A stretch of DNA of 64,000 nt. Origin: Isochrysis galbana (taxonomy: Eukaryota; Haptophyta; Isochrysidales; Isochrysidaceae). The notes beneath the pieces were generated by a model. That model ran no database searches, was not told the DNA's origin, and worked only from the letters and a program-made list of their open reading frames with translations. Where the stretch lies: the NCBI GenBank assembly GCA_018136815.1, contig CM030936.1, forward strand, positions 5,555,774-5,619,773. Direction: 5' to 3'. The position numbers were made by a program, and so were the translations under genes. Position 1 is the first letter of the stretch, and each line of letters starts with the position of its first letter. Below are positions 30,558 through 40,377 of this stretch, piece after piece.

Positions 30558-31100
30558 GGCGCGGGGAGGGGGGGGCAGGGGGGGGCGCGAGGAGAGAGAG
30601 AATCGGGTAAGAGAGGATAGCAGCGGCTCGGCGGATCCACCAGCGAGATGAGAGATACATAGGAGTAGGACCGTGCCAGAGAGAAAAGAAGAGAGGGGGA
30701 GGGATGGGTTGAGGCCGGTGTATGTAAGAGCTGAGAAGGAGGAGAGAAGTACTAGAAGTATATAAAGTCGTCGTACTTTACTCCCACTCTACGAGTACTC
30801 CTACCTCCTCTTGAGATCGATCGCGAGCGAGCAGCAAGCGAGAGTTGAACTACTCTTAGAGCTCTACTTTATAAATTATCATACGTAGTAGCTATACTCT
30901 GGAGCTCTAGACCAGTGAGAACAGGAGGAGGAGCAGAGAGCGAGAGGAAGATTGTGTTTTCATTGACTTGAACGTGTACGTAATACGTAAGTATCGCAAA
31001 AACTAAAGCCGCTAACCGCTAAAATCGCCAAGGGCTCGAGACTCGAGAACCCAACGTCCAACTTCCAACTTCGACCCGCGACCGGGGGCGCCACGAGGCC
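30558..31100. other. Upstream region of the elongase gene
   Basis: Purine-rich leader (GAGAGAGAG, GGGAGGGGGGGGCA) next to the start codon, then AT-richer DNA at 30750-30900. No gene was recognised. Confidence 0.35.
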
Positions 31101-31119
31101 GTTCCAGTCCCCGCTCACC

Positions 31120-31300
31120 AAATGGATGGCGCTACCAGCACCAAAGTGCGGTACGCCGCCCTCACAGCCACGCCAATCGCGCCCGCCGCCCCCGCGCACT
31201 GGCGGGCGCCCGTAGCTCTAGCTCTCGAGCTTCTGGCGGCCTGCCTGTCCAGTATCTTGTCCAGCAGGGCGTCGGGGATGTCTTCCTCTTCGCCGCCTCG
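31120..31300 (-). other. Possible exon of an unrecognised gene
   Basis: One minus-strand frame reads EEEDIPDALLDKILDRQAAR, continues Ala/Arg-rich to AAYRTLVLVAPSI and meets a GT donor (GGTGAGC) near 31116. The coding character is suggestive only, because no partner exon or start was found. The remaining frames from 31.1 to 32.6 kb are Ser/Arg-rich and unconvincing. Confidence 0.2.
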
Positions 31301-31349
31301 CCGCCCCCTGGCTCTTCCAACTCCAACTCTGTCTCAGCCTTACTAGGTT

Positions 31350-32640
31350 CCACTGACGAGCCGGTGTCGCCATCGGCCTCTCACGAAGGGGATGATGAGT
31401 TCTTCTGTTCTTCTCTCTTCTCACCCAGCGGGCAGCTGGAGCTGGTCCTCCTCTCGTTCAGCCCCTTCCTCCTCTCGAATCTCGAAGCTGAGGCTCGGGG
31501 TCACCCTCCCCAAGATGGAGTGTGCTCCACCACGTCCCCAGATGGAGAGTGGAGAGAGGACTGTCTACTGTCTACTGCGAGTCGGACGACGCTCAGCAGG
31601 AAGCCCCCGTGGCCCTATTGTATTCAGGCCTCCTGGCGTGAATATTTCGGCATGGGTACGTGCCTTCGTCGTTATATATCGTCTTCTATGTTGGTCTTGG
31701 TCACTCAAGGCGTGCAGATTCGGATTCTCCCTGGGCTCAGATCCTGGTCCGCCGATTTTCGTCTCGAAATTCGAAGATTTGAGTTTTAGTTTTACCGTTA
31801 CGGTAATTGTCCACGCGTTTAAGCGCTGTCCCGCAGCGCGTCCTTCAGCGTCCTTCGGCGCTGCCTCGCGAGACTCGAGGCAGGACTCGCGAGGGCATTG
31901 GATTTTACTCTGTAGTCCGAGCCGGAGTCCGAATTGTGTTTTGACCCTCGAGCCCTCGTTCTCTCTCTCTCTCTCCTCTTTTTCTGGTGAGCGCCCCTGG
32001 TTCTGCTCATCAGAGGGGGTTCGTTTAACGTATGTTTCCGGCCTGTTACCGTGAATGTTTGAGTGCAGAGTGTTGATTTGTGTGGTTTTACCCAGTGTAT
32101 CGCCTGTTGGTGACCTGCAGCCCCCTGAGTACCCCAAGCCCCGAGTCTTCCGAGTCTTCCTTTCGAGTCTACGAGTCCATACGAGTCATAAACAAGCGGT
32201 ATCTGCTCGCCGCGCCCTTTCTTACCTTCTCCGTCCCTCCGATTCGCGTTCCGTGCCACTTCCCCGTCCATTTCATATGCCCGTCATTTGCCCTCCCCGT
32301 TCTCCCGATGAGCCCGTTCCGGGCTCCCCGGATGAACCGTGCGCCGCGTTAGCCGCCGGTGCGCCTTGGCGACTCGTTTCCAAAGAGGAAACGAGCTTCG
32401 CTCCGACAGGCCTGCGGCATGCGCTGCCGTGAGCGGAGCCGGCGCGTGTGGCGTGTGGCGTGCTGGCGGTGCGGCCGTGCGTGGCCTGCTCTCCGGTAGG
32501 AGAGGGCTCAGTCGCTGGCGATGGGCCGTCCGGAGGCGGCGCCGACGTCAGCGACAGAGCGAGATCCGGAGAGAAGGGTCTAGACTCACAGCGCAGTTTG
32601 AACGGCGGTTACTGTGAAACCCTGTCTTGTGTGGGGGGGT
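31350..32640. other. Intergenic, includes a 59-bp hairpin repeat
   Basis: No gene was recognised. 32351-32409 is a 59-base segment shared, with one or two changes, with 35256-35314. It contains the perfect inverted repeat CTCGTTTCC-AAAGA-GGAAACGAG (32373-32395). Confidence 0.45.
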
Positions 32641-32756
32641 AAAGTTCACTGTCTAAGAAGAATAGCAAAAAAATCACATAGCTCCGGCTCGCCTCCCCCC
32701 CCCCCCCCCCCGGCCCCCGAAACGGACGCGCGCACGCTCACGCCGCCTCGGCGCCG

Positions 32757-33734
32757 ATGTACGGTGTCTCTGCAGGATCGGCGCACAAGCAGTACGCGCT
32801 GGGCTCCGTGCCGCGCGGCCGGCCATGGGATGAGTTCAAGCCCAAGCAGATTGGCCGGAAACAGACGTCGCTCGCCGCGCAGAAAGCCGAGGCGAGGAGG
32901 CGTGAGGAGGTGGCTGCCGCCAACCCTTGGCAGACGACTGCAGACATGGTGGGCTCTTTCGTCCCGTCGGAGCTCGCACCACCAAAGACAATGGCCCATC
33001 CGTCACGTGCCGCTCGGGAGCGGAGTCGCGGCGGAGCGGTGGGCGGTAGCGACGCGCTGGGCGAGTACGACGTGCAGCGCGAGCGTGAGCGCCGTGAGGC
33101 AGTGAGCGCCCTGCGTGAGCGCAAGGCGAGAGGAGTGGAGGACACCATGCGCTGGGGCCCAAAGGCTCCCGCCGCCGCTCCTGGGCAGCTTCATTGTGCA
33201 CCACCAGCAGGCTTCAACACGGCGGGCACGGCGGAACGGCACAAAGACGACGGGAGCTCGTCTCGCGCGGACCAGCAGTCGCGGTTGGCGGTTCCAGACC
33301 GCCGGCGTATGGCCAAGATGTTGCTAGAAGAGAATGAGGTGATCGTACCTGGACAGCCCAGCCGCGTTCTGCTGCACAAGCCAATGTGGATGAAAGGTGA
33401 AGACGCTCCACCGGCACGGCGCACCGAGAAGATAGAGGCGCGCCGTCTGATCCTCGAAGCGGCGGCTGCCGAGGAAGTGGTGAGTGGGCCGCCGCGGGCG
33501 CACCCGCTCGACCCGTCGCGGGTCATCAAGCCGGGGGGGCTCTGGCAGGGAAGCGGCGACCTGACGCATGCGGAAAAGGTCCACCTGGCTGTCAAGGAAC
33601 TCCGGCGGAGGCAGCCGCAACTCAGCGAAATTGAGGCTTTGCAAAAGGTTGGGGTGGCGCTCGCGCAACAAGTCAACGCACCCGATGCGCCCGCAAGGGA
33701 CTATTATCGCATGCGCGGGCGCACGGGTGCATGA
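32757..33734 (+). CDS. Uncharacterised charged protein, 325 residues, single exon
   Basis: The ATG at 32757 opens 325 residues with clear coding bias over about 1 kb. The sequence is hydrophilic, Ala/Arg/Glu-rich and probably largely disordered or helical. It holds no transmembrane segment and no domain I recognise. Recognisable stretches are GSVPRGRPWDEFKPKQIGRK, NPWQTTADMVGSFVP, RRRMAKMLLEENEVIVPGQP and HAEKVHLAVKELRRRQPQL near the end; the last, with SEIEALQKVGVALAQQ, looks like a short helical module. A C-run (32697-32713) sits about 45 bases before the start. I assign no function. Confidence 0.7.
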   Translation: MYGVSAGSAHKQYALGSVPRGRPWDEFKPKQIGRKQTSLAAQKAEARRREEVAAANPWQTTADMVGSFVPSELAPPKTMAHPSRAARERSRGGAVGGSDALGEYDVQRERERREAVSALRERKARGVEDTMRWGPKAPAAAPGQLHCAPPAGFNTAGTAERHKDDGSSSRADQQSRLAVPDRRRMAKMLLEENEVIVPGQPSRVLLHKPMWMKGEDAPPARRTEKIEARRLILEAAAAEEVVSGPPRAHPLDPSRVIKPGGLWQGSGDLTHAEKVHLAVKELRRRQPQLSEIEALQKVGVALAQQVNAPDAPARDYYRMRGRTGA

Positions 33735-33950
33735 GAGTGCAGCGCTGGCGCCGGCTGTCTTTGTCAGGGGTTGTGCGTATATATATCCAGGTGTGGTGGT
33801 GCTGAGTTTACGTGTAGGTACGCGGGCATGGTGGTGGTGGCGATGGTGGTACGTGGTGGTGGGGGTGGTGGCGATGGTCGTATCGGTGGTGACGTGCGCG
33901 TGCTATGCCTGTGTTGTGGGAGCAGCGAAAACTATCGTTATAGTTTGAGC
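33735..33950 (+). repeat. GGT/GGC-rich low-complexity tract
   Basis: Imperfect (GGT)n with GAT and CGT interruptions at about 33795-33890, in the 3' flank of the uncharacterised gene. Confidence 0.6.
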
Positions 33951-33951
33951 G

Positions 33952-34140
33952 ATGGAACGCGCGCCGACCGCTCCCCCTTCCCAGCCCCCCGCAGCCACGA
34001 CACCCCACAGGGGCCGCCCCAAGCCGCCGAACCGCAAGCGGTCGCAGGCCTCCGCCCCGCCCGACAATGACGTTGAGAAGGTGCAACTCGAGGTTCCCTT
34101 TTTTTGTCACACCCCTTCCGGCTATTTAGGTATATAATTT
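33952..34140 (+). mobile_element. 5' coding fragment of a repeated gene family (AT-hook-like leader)
   Basis: From the ATG at 33952 the frame reads MERAPTAPPSQPPAATTP, then HRGRPKPPNRKRSQ, which resembles an AT-hook, then NDVEKVQLEVPFFC. A diverged, frameshifted copy starts at 52302 (MEHTPTAPLSPAP...; EPKRSQAAAPVNCDVD in another frame). Each is followed by unrelated mobile sequence. It is probably the N-terminal exon of a mobile or amplified gene. Function unknown. Confidence 0.4.
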
Positions 34141-34185
34141 CTACTGACCCCTAACTTCGCCCCTAACTCGGGGGTTGACCGCGCG

Positions 34186-34640
34186 AGGTAGACCCACATC
34201 TTACAGTATGCTGCAAAGTAAATTTTTTTTCTGAGATTGCGCCCTCGCCTTCCTCCTAGTTTGCGCCTCAACTTGAACGATCGTCCCGCCCTTGTTGAAG
34301 AATGCAACCATGCACACTCAAGTTGAATGATGCAACCACATGGGCGTCAGACTGCCGACGTCCGCCCTTGCACGCGCATGGGCAGCATGCCGGGTGGATG
34401 GCGACGTCTTAAGAAAAACTTCACACGGTTTCAACGCCGTTTGCTTCAAAGCAAAAGGCAAGCGATTCCCCACGAGACTCCAGGACGCATTTCGCCCCAG
34501 TCACCATCACTCCACCCGCAAGCGTGTGAATGAGCTGCAGCATGCGTGTGAGCATGACTTGAGAGATCGCAGTGTCGTCATAGCTCGCCAAGGAGGTGCG
34601 GTTCAGAAGATGGATGTCAACTGTGTAGAGCTCCCGATTC
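34186..34640 (-). repeat. Inverted two-copy element, copy 1
   Basis: This segment is repeated in inverse orientation at 40988-41362 plus 41869-41978. Shared blocks: GTAGACCCACATCTTACAGT at the outer end, an A/T run, CGCCCTCGCCTTCCTCCTAG, CCCGCCCTTGTTGAAGAATG, and the last 70 codons of the ORF at 34421-34918. Copy 2 contains about 500 extra bases at a point where copy 1 is continuous. Confidence 0.75.
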
Positions 34641-34918
34641 CAAGCTCGCTGGAGGCTCTCGGCCGCGCTCTTGGTTGCCGCGGACCACGACCGTGCAAAG
34701 TCGTACTTCCAGTCGCCCAACAAGAGCTGCCGGGGGTGCTGGATGCAAAAGGCCGCGGTAGTGACCACCTCCTCCAACTCATGGGCGCTTACCGGATCGT
34801 CGCACGTCAAGGACACCTTGAATGCGAGGCCATCGGGGCTGTCCGTGAAGAAGACAACTTCTCGAAGGGTCCTTTGCACGCTGCGTTCGATGCTCGATGC
34901 TGAGAATGTGCGTATCAT
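34421..34918 (-). CDS. Unrecognised protein, 165 residues, of the inverted repeat element
   Basis: From the ATG at 34916-34918 the frame encodes 165 residues. The C-terminal half (ELYTVDIHLLNRTSLASYDD, LTRMLQLIHTLAGGVM, GAKCVLESRGESLAF) is repeated almost unchanged at 40984-41202 with mostly conservative differences (Leu/Val, His/Tyr, Ser/Ala), which suggests the reading frame was selected before or after duplication. The N-terminal half contains FTDSPDGLAFKVSLTCDDPV and LEEVVTTAAFCIQHPRQLLL. It has no signal peptide or membrane span and matches no family I know. Its setting between mobile fragments suggests a transposon or viral gene. Confidence 0.5.
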   Translation of the reverse strand: MIRTFSASSIERSVQRTLREVVFFTDSPDGLAFKVSLTCDDPVSAHELEEVVTTAAFCIQHPRQLLLGDWKYDFARSWSAATKSAAESLQRAWNRELYTVDIHLLNRTSLASYDDTAISQVMLTRMLQLIHTLAGGVMVTGAKCVLESRGESLAFCFEANGVETV

Positions 34919-34929
34919 CAAGAGTGGTG

Positions 34930-35150
34930 CGCGTGCGGACTCCGCCAGCGCTGCGCCAAACGCTCACGCCATTCCTCCCTTTTGCCGTGCCGATCAGCTT
35001 AATCACACTGCTTGTGGCATTAGGCCAAGGCGGGTTTGCCATTATTCCGGCACTTTTTCTCACATATATTTTCTTAATGACAGTATACTACTGGGCGAGA
35101 GGCATGATAAAATTTGGAAAGCCTGAAGACGCTCTCTCAGTAGGCAATCC
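34930..35150 (+). other. Possible membrane-protein fragment, AT-richer than surroundings
   Basis: A plus-strand frame reads FLPFAVPISLITLLVALGQG, then IIPALFLTYIFLMTVYYWAR and GMIKFGKPEDAL: two hydrophobic spans in DNA of lower GC than its neighbours. It overlaps the head of the minus-strand ORF and has no clear start or end. It could be a fragment of a viral or organellar-type gene. Confidence 0.3.
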
Positions 35151-35255
35151 CTGGCACGCGGGCGACAGGAGTGGCAGGCAAGGAAGAGGGAAGGCAAACA
35201 GGGACGAGACGAGAAAAACAGGAGCCTCGGGGCACAGGCGAGGAGGGGTGGCACT

Positions 35256-35314
35256 AGCCGCCGGTGCGCCTTCGCGACTCGTTTCCAAAGAGGAAACGAG
35301 CTTCGCTCCGACAG
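35256..35314. repeat. 59-bp hairpin repeat, second copy
   Basis: Matches 32351-32409, including the 9-bp-arm hairpin CTCGTTTCC-AAAGA-GGAAACGAG (35278-35300). The flanking sequence differs between the copies. Confidence 0.7.
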
Positions 35315-35459
35315 CCATGGCGCGCCGCATGGCGACTAAGACGTCGGATTTTTCGGGCAAGGTGAGTTCTGTGTTCGCGCTTCCACTTGCGCCGACATTC
35401 GACATTCCGAGTGCTGAAACTCGAACTCAAGACCAAGACATCAGAGATGAGATCGAAAT

Positions 35460-36516
35460 CTACCTCTCTCTACCAGTTGAGACTGACATCGTGATTCCCT
35501 TCATCTCCGGGTCGGCGTTGACTAAGCGTGTCAGGCCTTCGGCCACTAGGAGAAAAGCTAGGGGCGATAGCGGGCACCCTTGGGGCATGCCGCAGTGTAT
35601 CGTGAAGGGGTTGCTACGTTTGCCGTTAGCCTTGATCCATCTGATCGGAAGTGAATCCATGTTAGTTAATAGCGCTAGCCACCTAGAATACCCAGGGCCG
35701 AAGCCCAGCGCTTGTATCGCTTTATGATAATACTCCCAACTGACTCTATCGAAAGCTTTCTCCCAGTCTATCGCCAGGGCTAGGCCCTCTTCGTCTGTGT
35801 CATCTAGGTACGCTTGCACTAGCTTTAAAAGGTGGGTGGCCTCGCCTATCATCCTCCTAGGCACGAAGCCCACTTGCTCCTTGGAGATGATCGTATGTAT
35901 CGACTTTTTGAGTCTGTTAGCTAGTACCCTGGCGAGGATTTTGTAGTCCGTTTGGAGCAACGTAATTGGTCTATAATTTCTCGGGTCCCTAGCGTCCCCT
36001 TTTTTGTAGAGCAAAGCTATATCACCCGAGCATGTATCCTCCGGTAACGCCCCCGTTCTGTAGGCTTCGTGAAACATGTCCATCAGTCGCGGGGCCACTA
36101 GCTTTTCGAAGCTTTGGTAGAACTCCATTGGTATGCCGTCCGGTCCCGTGGATTTACCTTTCGCCATTTGTCGTATAGCCCTAACGATCTCCGAGTAACC
36201 GATGGGCTTGTCCAAGAAGGACCTATGACTCGTAGGTATCTGGCGCTGCCTTAGCGCACTAAGGAGGGGCTCCGCGTTATGAGAGATCTTTTCGCTGAAG
36301 AGCCATACATAGTAACTCCGCAACGAGGCCAATATCGCGGAGTCATCGGTTACTACATTATCTTCCTCCAGGGCCGGGTGCGGGTCCTCCCATCTCACTC
36401 CGGCATACATCGCCGGGATGTCGCCGCTAGCGTGTCTAGGTGTGAATCTCTTAAAAAATTGCTTTGTAACAAGCTCTTCCGCCCTTATGATTTTTTCCGC
36501 TAATGACGGCGTTCGC
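35460..36516 (-). pseudogene. Non-LTR retrotransposon reverse transcriptase fragment
   Basis: An open frame of about 350 codons carries reverse transcriptase blocks in order: KSTGPDGIPMEFYQ, WRITLL-type block present as NYRPITLLQTDYKILARVLA, EQVGFVPRRMIGEATHLLK, LALAIDWEKAFDRVSWEYY, then GMPQGCPLSPLAFLLVAE. It stops shortly after at TGRER, before the catalytic YADD box, so the 3' half (catalytic loop, thumb, zinc knuckle) is missing. The frame continues upstream of the first Met to about 36516 (AEKIIRAEELVTKQFFKRF). Loss of the 3' rather than the 5' end is unusual for a LINE insertion and points to later deletion or recombination. Confidence 0.85.
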
Positions 36517-36742
36517 GCGTTCGCGCGCGCAGCGCGCTATAATTTTGCGGCGTCTGCGCAGTGCGTAGCCTGGCGTTGCGGCTTGGAAGGGCCTATGAAT
36601 ACCTTATTAGTAGGTTTCGCGCTTGCAGCTATCTAGATAGATACAGATAGTGGCTCAGGGCTATCTAGATAGATACAGATAGTGCCTTTTAAGGGGTAGA
36701 TAGCCTAATATCTAGATAGTTGTCTAACATGTTCACAGCCTT

Positions 36743-37290
36743 CATGGCGACGCGCCGCAGGGACTGGGGCGGAAGAGAATGGAACGAGGGAGAGGGGGGG
36801 ATTTGCACCCCCCCCCCGATGGAGAGTGGTGAGAAACGAGACCCGTTTGCATTAGCAAACGGGCGGAGGGGGGCGGCTGGCGACAGGAGGGAGATGGGAA
36901 GGGAGCGGCTCAAGACGTCTTGGGATACACCTGTGGCAGGTATCCTCGGGGCGCAGTTGCTTATTATTTCTCGAGAACTGCTCGCGGCGTGAGCTGTAAC
37001 TGTAAGGGCCGTTCTTCTTCTTTGACGAGAGGTCCCCCCCCCCCCCCCCCCGGTGCTTTTTCCCGGAGAGTCGGCCGGCGTCGATCGGTCCGCCTCAATG
37101 GGTTTTCCCTCATTTTAACTTGTGGGGAGTTAGAATGGGAGCCGGGGGCATGCGAGGGGGGAGATTTGGAGGGGTGCATAGGTGTATGTATCTGTGTCAA
37201 CAGCACGCGCCAAGGTGTACGGGCAGGTGCGCTGAGGGCTGTCGTGTTAGTACCGGGCTAGTGAGAGTAGTGGTACTAATGCTCAGTTAG
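36743..37290 (+). mobile_element. C-type T-tailed retroposon, 5'-truncated copy
   Basis: This matches 48184-48740 over about 540 bases. Shared blocks: GCGACGCGCCGCAGGGAC, the hairpin CCCGTTTGC-ATTA-GCAAACGGG (36842-36863), TTTCTCGAGAACTGCTC, a C-run, CGGTGCTTTTTCCCGGAG, CATTTTAACTTGTGGGGAGT and GTGGTACTAATGCTCAGT before the tail. The tail here is short (TTAGATTATTATG). No target duplication was found. Confidence 0.7.
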
Positions 37291-37584
37291 ATTATTATGT
37301 GACGGAACGACGGAACGACACCTCGGTTCATCGTCTAGTAATAGGCGAATCTCTCGGTGAGGCTCAGCGCGTTCGCTACGACGAGCCTGATGTTGTGTTC
37401 ATTGTCAGTTTTCCCTTTCCCTGCTTGTCCTTGATGAAGATGGGGGCGCTGAGCTCTAGTGTCCAGTGGCTTTTTGGGTTTCGGTTTCCTTCCCTAGGCC
37501 CTAGGCAGCCGTGCGTGTGCGCGCTAGGTTGAGGGTGTCTGGTGTCTGACGGGGTTGCATAGAGCTCGCGCTGTGGTCCTTGTG

Positions 37585-37709
37585 CGCTGACGCGCTCGCG
37601 AGCAACAACCAGGAGAAGCTGGACGAACTGGCCAGACGTATCTGTCCAAGAAGGGCGTGGACTTGGACGTCAACGCCGCCGACGCACAGGGCCTAGAGCT
37701 CTTTAGTTA
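37585..37709 (+). pseudogene. Coding-like fragment of an unrecognised gene
   Basis: One frame reads DALASNNQEKLDELA and, after a one-base shift, TYLSKKGVDLDVNAADAQGLE with LFS and a stop. The coding character is good but the frame is broken and no other exon is visible. It could be a decayed last exon. Confidence 0.25.
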
Positions 37710-37870
37710 GAAATGAGAAATGAGGCGTGTCCGTGAAGATTCAGTGAGCCTCTTCTCCAGAGCAGAGCTCAAGAGTAGAGCTAGTGGAGTACTTTAGACT
37801 AAGCAGGGAAGAGATAGAGAAGTTATGTTTGTATTGAGTGGGTGCGGTCTCCCTCTCTCTGTGGCGGGCG

Positions 37871-39457
37871 ATGGCACGTCAGCGCGCACCGCTCGGCCCC
37901 GCCTCCCTTCGGTGGATCCTGCTGCTGCTGCTACGGCGCGAGGGTGGGGTGGGCGCCGAGTGCACGGATGAGGCGCCAGAATGCGCTGCATGGGCCAAGC
38001 AGGGCGAGTGCGCTCGCAACCCAGGCTACATGATGAGTGCTTGCCGCGCCTCGTGCGGCCGATGCGGCTCTTCCTCTTCCTCCAGACGCTCCTCCTCCAC
38101 GGCAGGGGCCGCGGAGCGCTCGGAGAAGCCGACAGACATCCTCAAAGACGAGAAGTATTCGCTCCACGCTGGCCTCGTCCACAGCTCAGGCCGGCCGCTC
38201 AGTCAGGGTCGGTACAGCCTCGCTGAGGCGCGGAAGCGGTGCGATGGCATGCACGGCTGTGCTGCCTTCTCCGTGTCGGTGGGCGAGCCGCACCCGCTTC
38301 CCACTGGCACGCTTCCGGTAAAGTTTTTTGCCAGTGCTCCCTCCGTTGACGCGGACGTTGGTTGGGTCACTTACCGCAAGGAGGATGGCGCGGGCTCCTC
38401 TTTCGCAACGGCCACTGGGGTTGACGCCGGCGAGGACAAGGCCTCCAAGAGACGGTCGGCTATGATCGCAGACTATTACGTGACGACGGCAGAGCTGCTC
38501 GCAGCCTCGTCAAAGCACCAGGCTGTCATTGAACAGCTTCGCGCCGCTCTTCTCTCAGGCGCCGATCGCGACATGTGCTACGTCATGCGCGCGCATGCCT
38601 ACCTCGCCCTCGGCAATGTCGACTCGTGCAAGCGTGACCTCAGTGCCATCCTGCGCTCTGACCCGGAGCACGGCGAGGCAAAGAAGCTGCATCGCAAGCT
38701 GAAGAAATTTAGTAAGGCCTTGGAAGAAGGCGCCAATCTAGAGCAGACCCGCCAGTGGGCCGCAGCTGCTGCCAAGTACATGTCAGCCGCAGAGGAGTTC
38801 AACACTCCGCCGCCTGTCATTGGCCTCATGCTCGGTCTCTGCAAGTGCCAGACGCGCCTGCGCAAGGGAAAGGAGGCCGCGCGCTGGTGCTCACTCGCGC
38901 ACGATTCCGACCCTTTGAATCTGGAGTACCTGTTCCTTTACGCCGACGCCCTCGTCCTGGATGAGCAGGACCACAAGGCGTTGCAAATGCTGAAGGCTGC
39001 CCAACGCCAGCAGCCACGTAGCGGCCAACTTCACTCTAAGGTTGAAAGTCTCGAGCGCTCGATCAAGCGTAAGTCGAAGGTCGACTATTACAAGGCGTTG
39101 GGACTCCCTCGCACCGCGACGGCCAAGCAAATCAAGAAGAAGTATCACGAGATGGCTCGCAAATGGCATCCCGACAAGAACCCCGACGACAAGGAGAAAG
39201 CGGAGACCATGTTCAAGAAGATCGCGCGAGCATATGAGGTTCTGGGCGACCCTGACCTGCGTGCGAGATATGATCGAGGCGAGGACGTGGACGACCCGAA
39301 TGCTCAGCAGCGCGGCGGCGGCGGCTTCGGGGGAGGGCCCTTTGGCGGCTTCGGCGGGGGCTTCGGAGCTGATCCGCACTTCTCCAACATGCACTTCCGT
39401 CAACAGGGGGGCAGACGCCAACACTACTATCAAGGCGGAGGCTTCCGAGGCTTTTGA
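37871..39457 (+). CDS. ER-type J-domain co-chaperone with ShK and TPR domains (DNAJC3/P58IPK-like)
   Basis: The ATG at 37871 opens 528 residues in one exon; an earlier non-ATG extension is not needed. Domains: signal peptide (1-30, LRWILLLLL core); ShK domain with six Cys (31-65: CTDEAPECAAWAKQGEC...NPGYMMSACRASCGRC); a Cys-containing PAN/apple-like stretch (about 105-160, ARKRCDGMHGCAAFS); TPR-like helices (about 200-395); J domain (404-470, VDYYKALGLPRTATAKQIKK and HPD in WHPDKNPDD); and a Gly/Phe-rich tail. TPR plus C-terminal J domain matches lumenal DNAJC3, which hands misfolded clients to BiP. The ShK and PAN-like modules are additions seen in algal secretory proteins. No KDEL-type retention signal ends the protein (it ends GGGFRGF). 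Confidence 0.88.
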   Translation: MARQRAPLGPASLRWILLLLLRREGGVGAECTDEAPECAAWAKQGECARNPGYMMSACRASCGRCGSSSSSRRSSSTAGAAERSEKPTDILKDEKYSLHAGLVHSSGRPLSQGRYSLAEARKRCDGMHGCAAFSVSVGEPHPLPTGTLPVKFFASAPSVDADVGWVTYRKEDGAGSSFATATGVDAGEDKASKRRSAMIADYYVTTAELLAASSKHQAVIEQLRAALLSGADRDMCYVMRAHAYLALGNVDSCKRDLSAILRSDPEHGEAKKLHRKLKKFSKALEEGANLEQTRQWAAAAAKYMSAAEEFNTPPPVIGLMLGLCKCQTRLRKGKEAARWCSLAHDSDPLNLEYLFLYADALVLDEQDHKALQMLKAAQRQQPRSGQLHSKVESLERSIKRKSKVDYYKALGLPRTATAKQIKKKYHEMARKWHPDKNPDDKEKAETMFKKIARAYEVLGDPDLRARYDRGEDVDDPNAQQRGGGGFGGGPFGGFGGGFGADPHFSNMHFRQQGGRRQHYYQGGGFRGF

Positions 39458-39865
39458 CACCGCCCGGTGGCCATTTGCACAACACGGCACGTCGCTGTGT
39501 GGATCATCTTTTGGTCAGGCGGACAGCCTTGTTCGGTCGCGCACTTTAGGAAGGTCAAGACATCCGGAATGTATTGCACACCCGCCGATTGCAACGGTTA
39601 GCAAAGGTGGCATGGCCATCACAGTGTTCAGTGTTGTTGGTCAGGTAGATCGGTAGGTGGAGCGTTCATGCGCTAGCTCACCGGGTTGCACGTTGCACGC
39701 ATCGGTCACAGTGTACTGGCGACTATTACTTGTGGTCTGGGTCGTATTCGTCGCTCACAGGACGTACCCACGAAGCAAGCCTAGGAACAATGACTCGGAG
39801 GTGTTGTTTGCCCTTGCTTACAGCAGAAACTTCTTATTAGTAATAGTATGGCCTCGCGCTCAACT
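39458..39865. other. Intergenic, no gene recognised
   Basis: The 3' flank of the J-domain gene. No domain, RNA gene or repeat match was noticed. Confidence 0.35.
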
Positions 39866-39869
39866 ATCA

Positions 39870-40377
39870 GTAAACTGATAGGGTCATGGAGCGCGTGCCG
39901 CCTCCCTCCCTCGCTACTGCTGCCCTCGCCGCGATGGACGAAGCCTTGCATGGACACCCCCATGTCGCCGAAGCGAACGCGTCCGGACGACCCTCCCAGC
40001 CAGGTGGGCACAAGACCCACCACGCCACGCCCCAGCGAGGCGAGAAGCATTCAATCGCCATCACCCACAGATGGAAAAGCGTTCAATCGCCACCAGCCTA
40101 CACATGGAAAAGCGTTCAATCGCCATCATCCCCACGTATGGAAAAGCGTTCGATCGCTCGATCGCCATCACCTCACCTTTCCCCGCAAGGGCCTATGCGA
40201 ATGACGTGTTCCCCATTTGACACCGTGAAGGTCCGCGATTTTGAGGAAGACTGGACAAGCAAATTCAAACCTATGCCCGGTACTATCTACGAAATTCTGA
40301 ACTACAGGTGAGAAGCGTTCAATTCGCCATCACCCCCACCTATGGAAAAGCATCTAATCCCGGCTCTGCAAGAGTGC
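39870..40377 (+). mobile_element. Repeated gene family copy with tandem 33-bp intron-like repeats
   Basis: The start AGTAAACTGATAGGGTCATGG matches 52551-52573. The coding block MDTPMSPKRTRPDDPPSQ (39952-40005) matches MDTPMSARRPRPDDPPDQ at 52634 and is followed at the same place by a GT donor. Next come about four copies of a 33-34 base unit (ATGGAAAAGCGTTCAATCGC, 40040-40187), a coding-like block (MTCSPFDTVKVRDFEEDW...YEILNYR, to 40308), and another unit starting exactly at a GTGAGA donor (40309-40377). The units may be introner-like. The protein is not recognised. Confidence 0.4.

Noticed and set aside
30018-30620. 200-codon plus-strand frame
   Set aside because: Antisense to exons 1-2 and intron 1 of the elongase gene, with no domain.
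31392-32054. 220-codon plus frame as a gene
   Set aside because: Ser/Arg-rich without domain, splice signals or coding bias; an overlapping minus frame is equally long.
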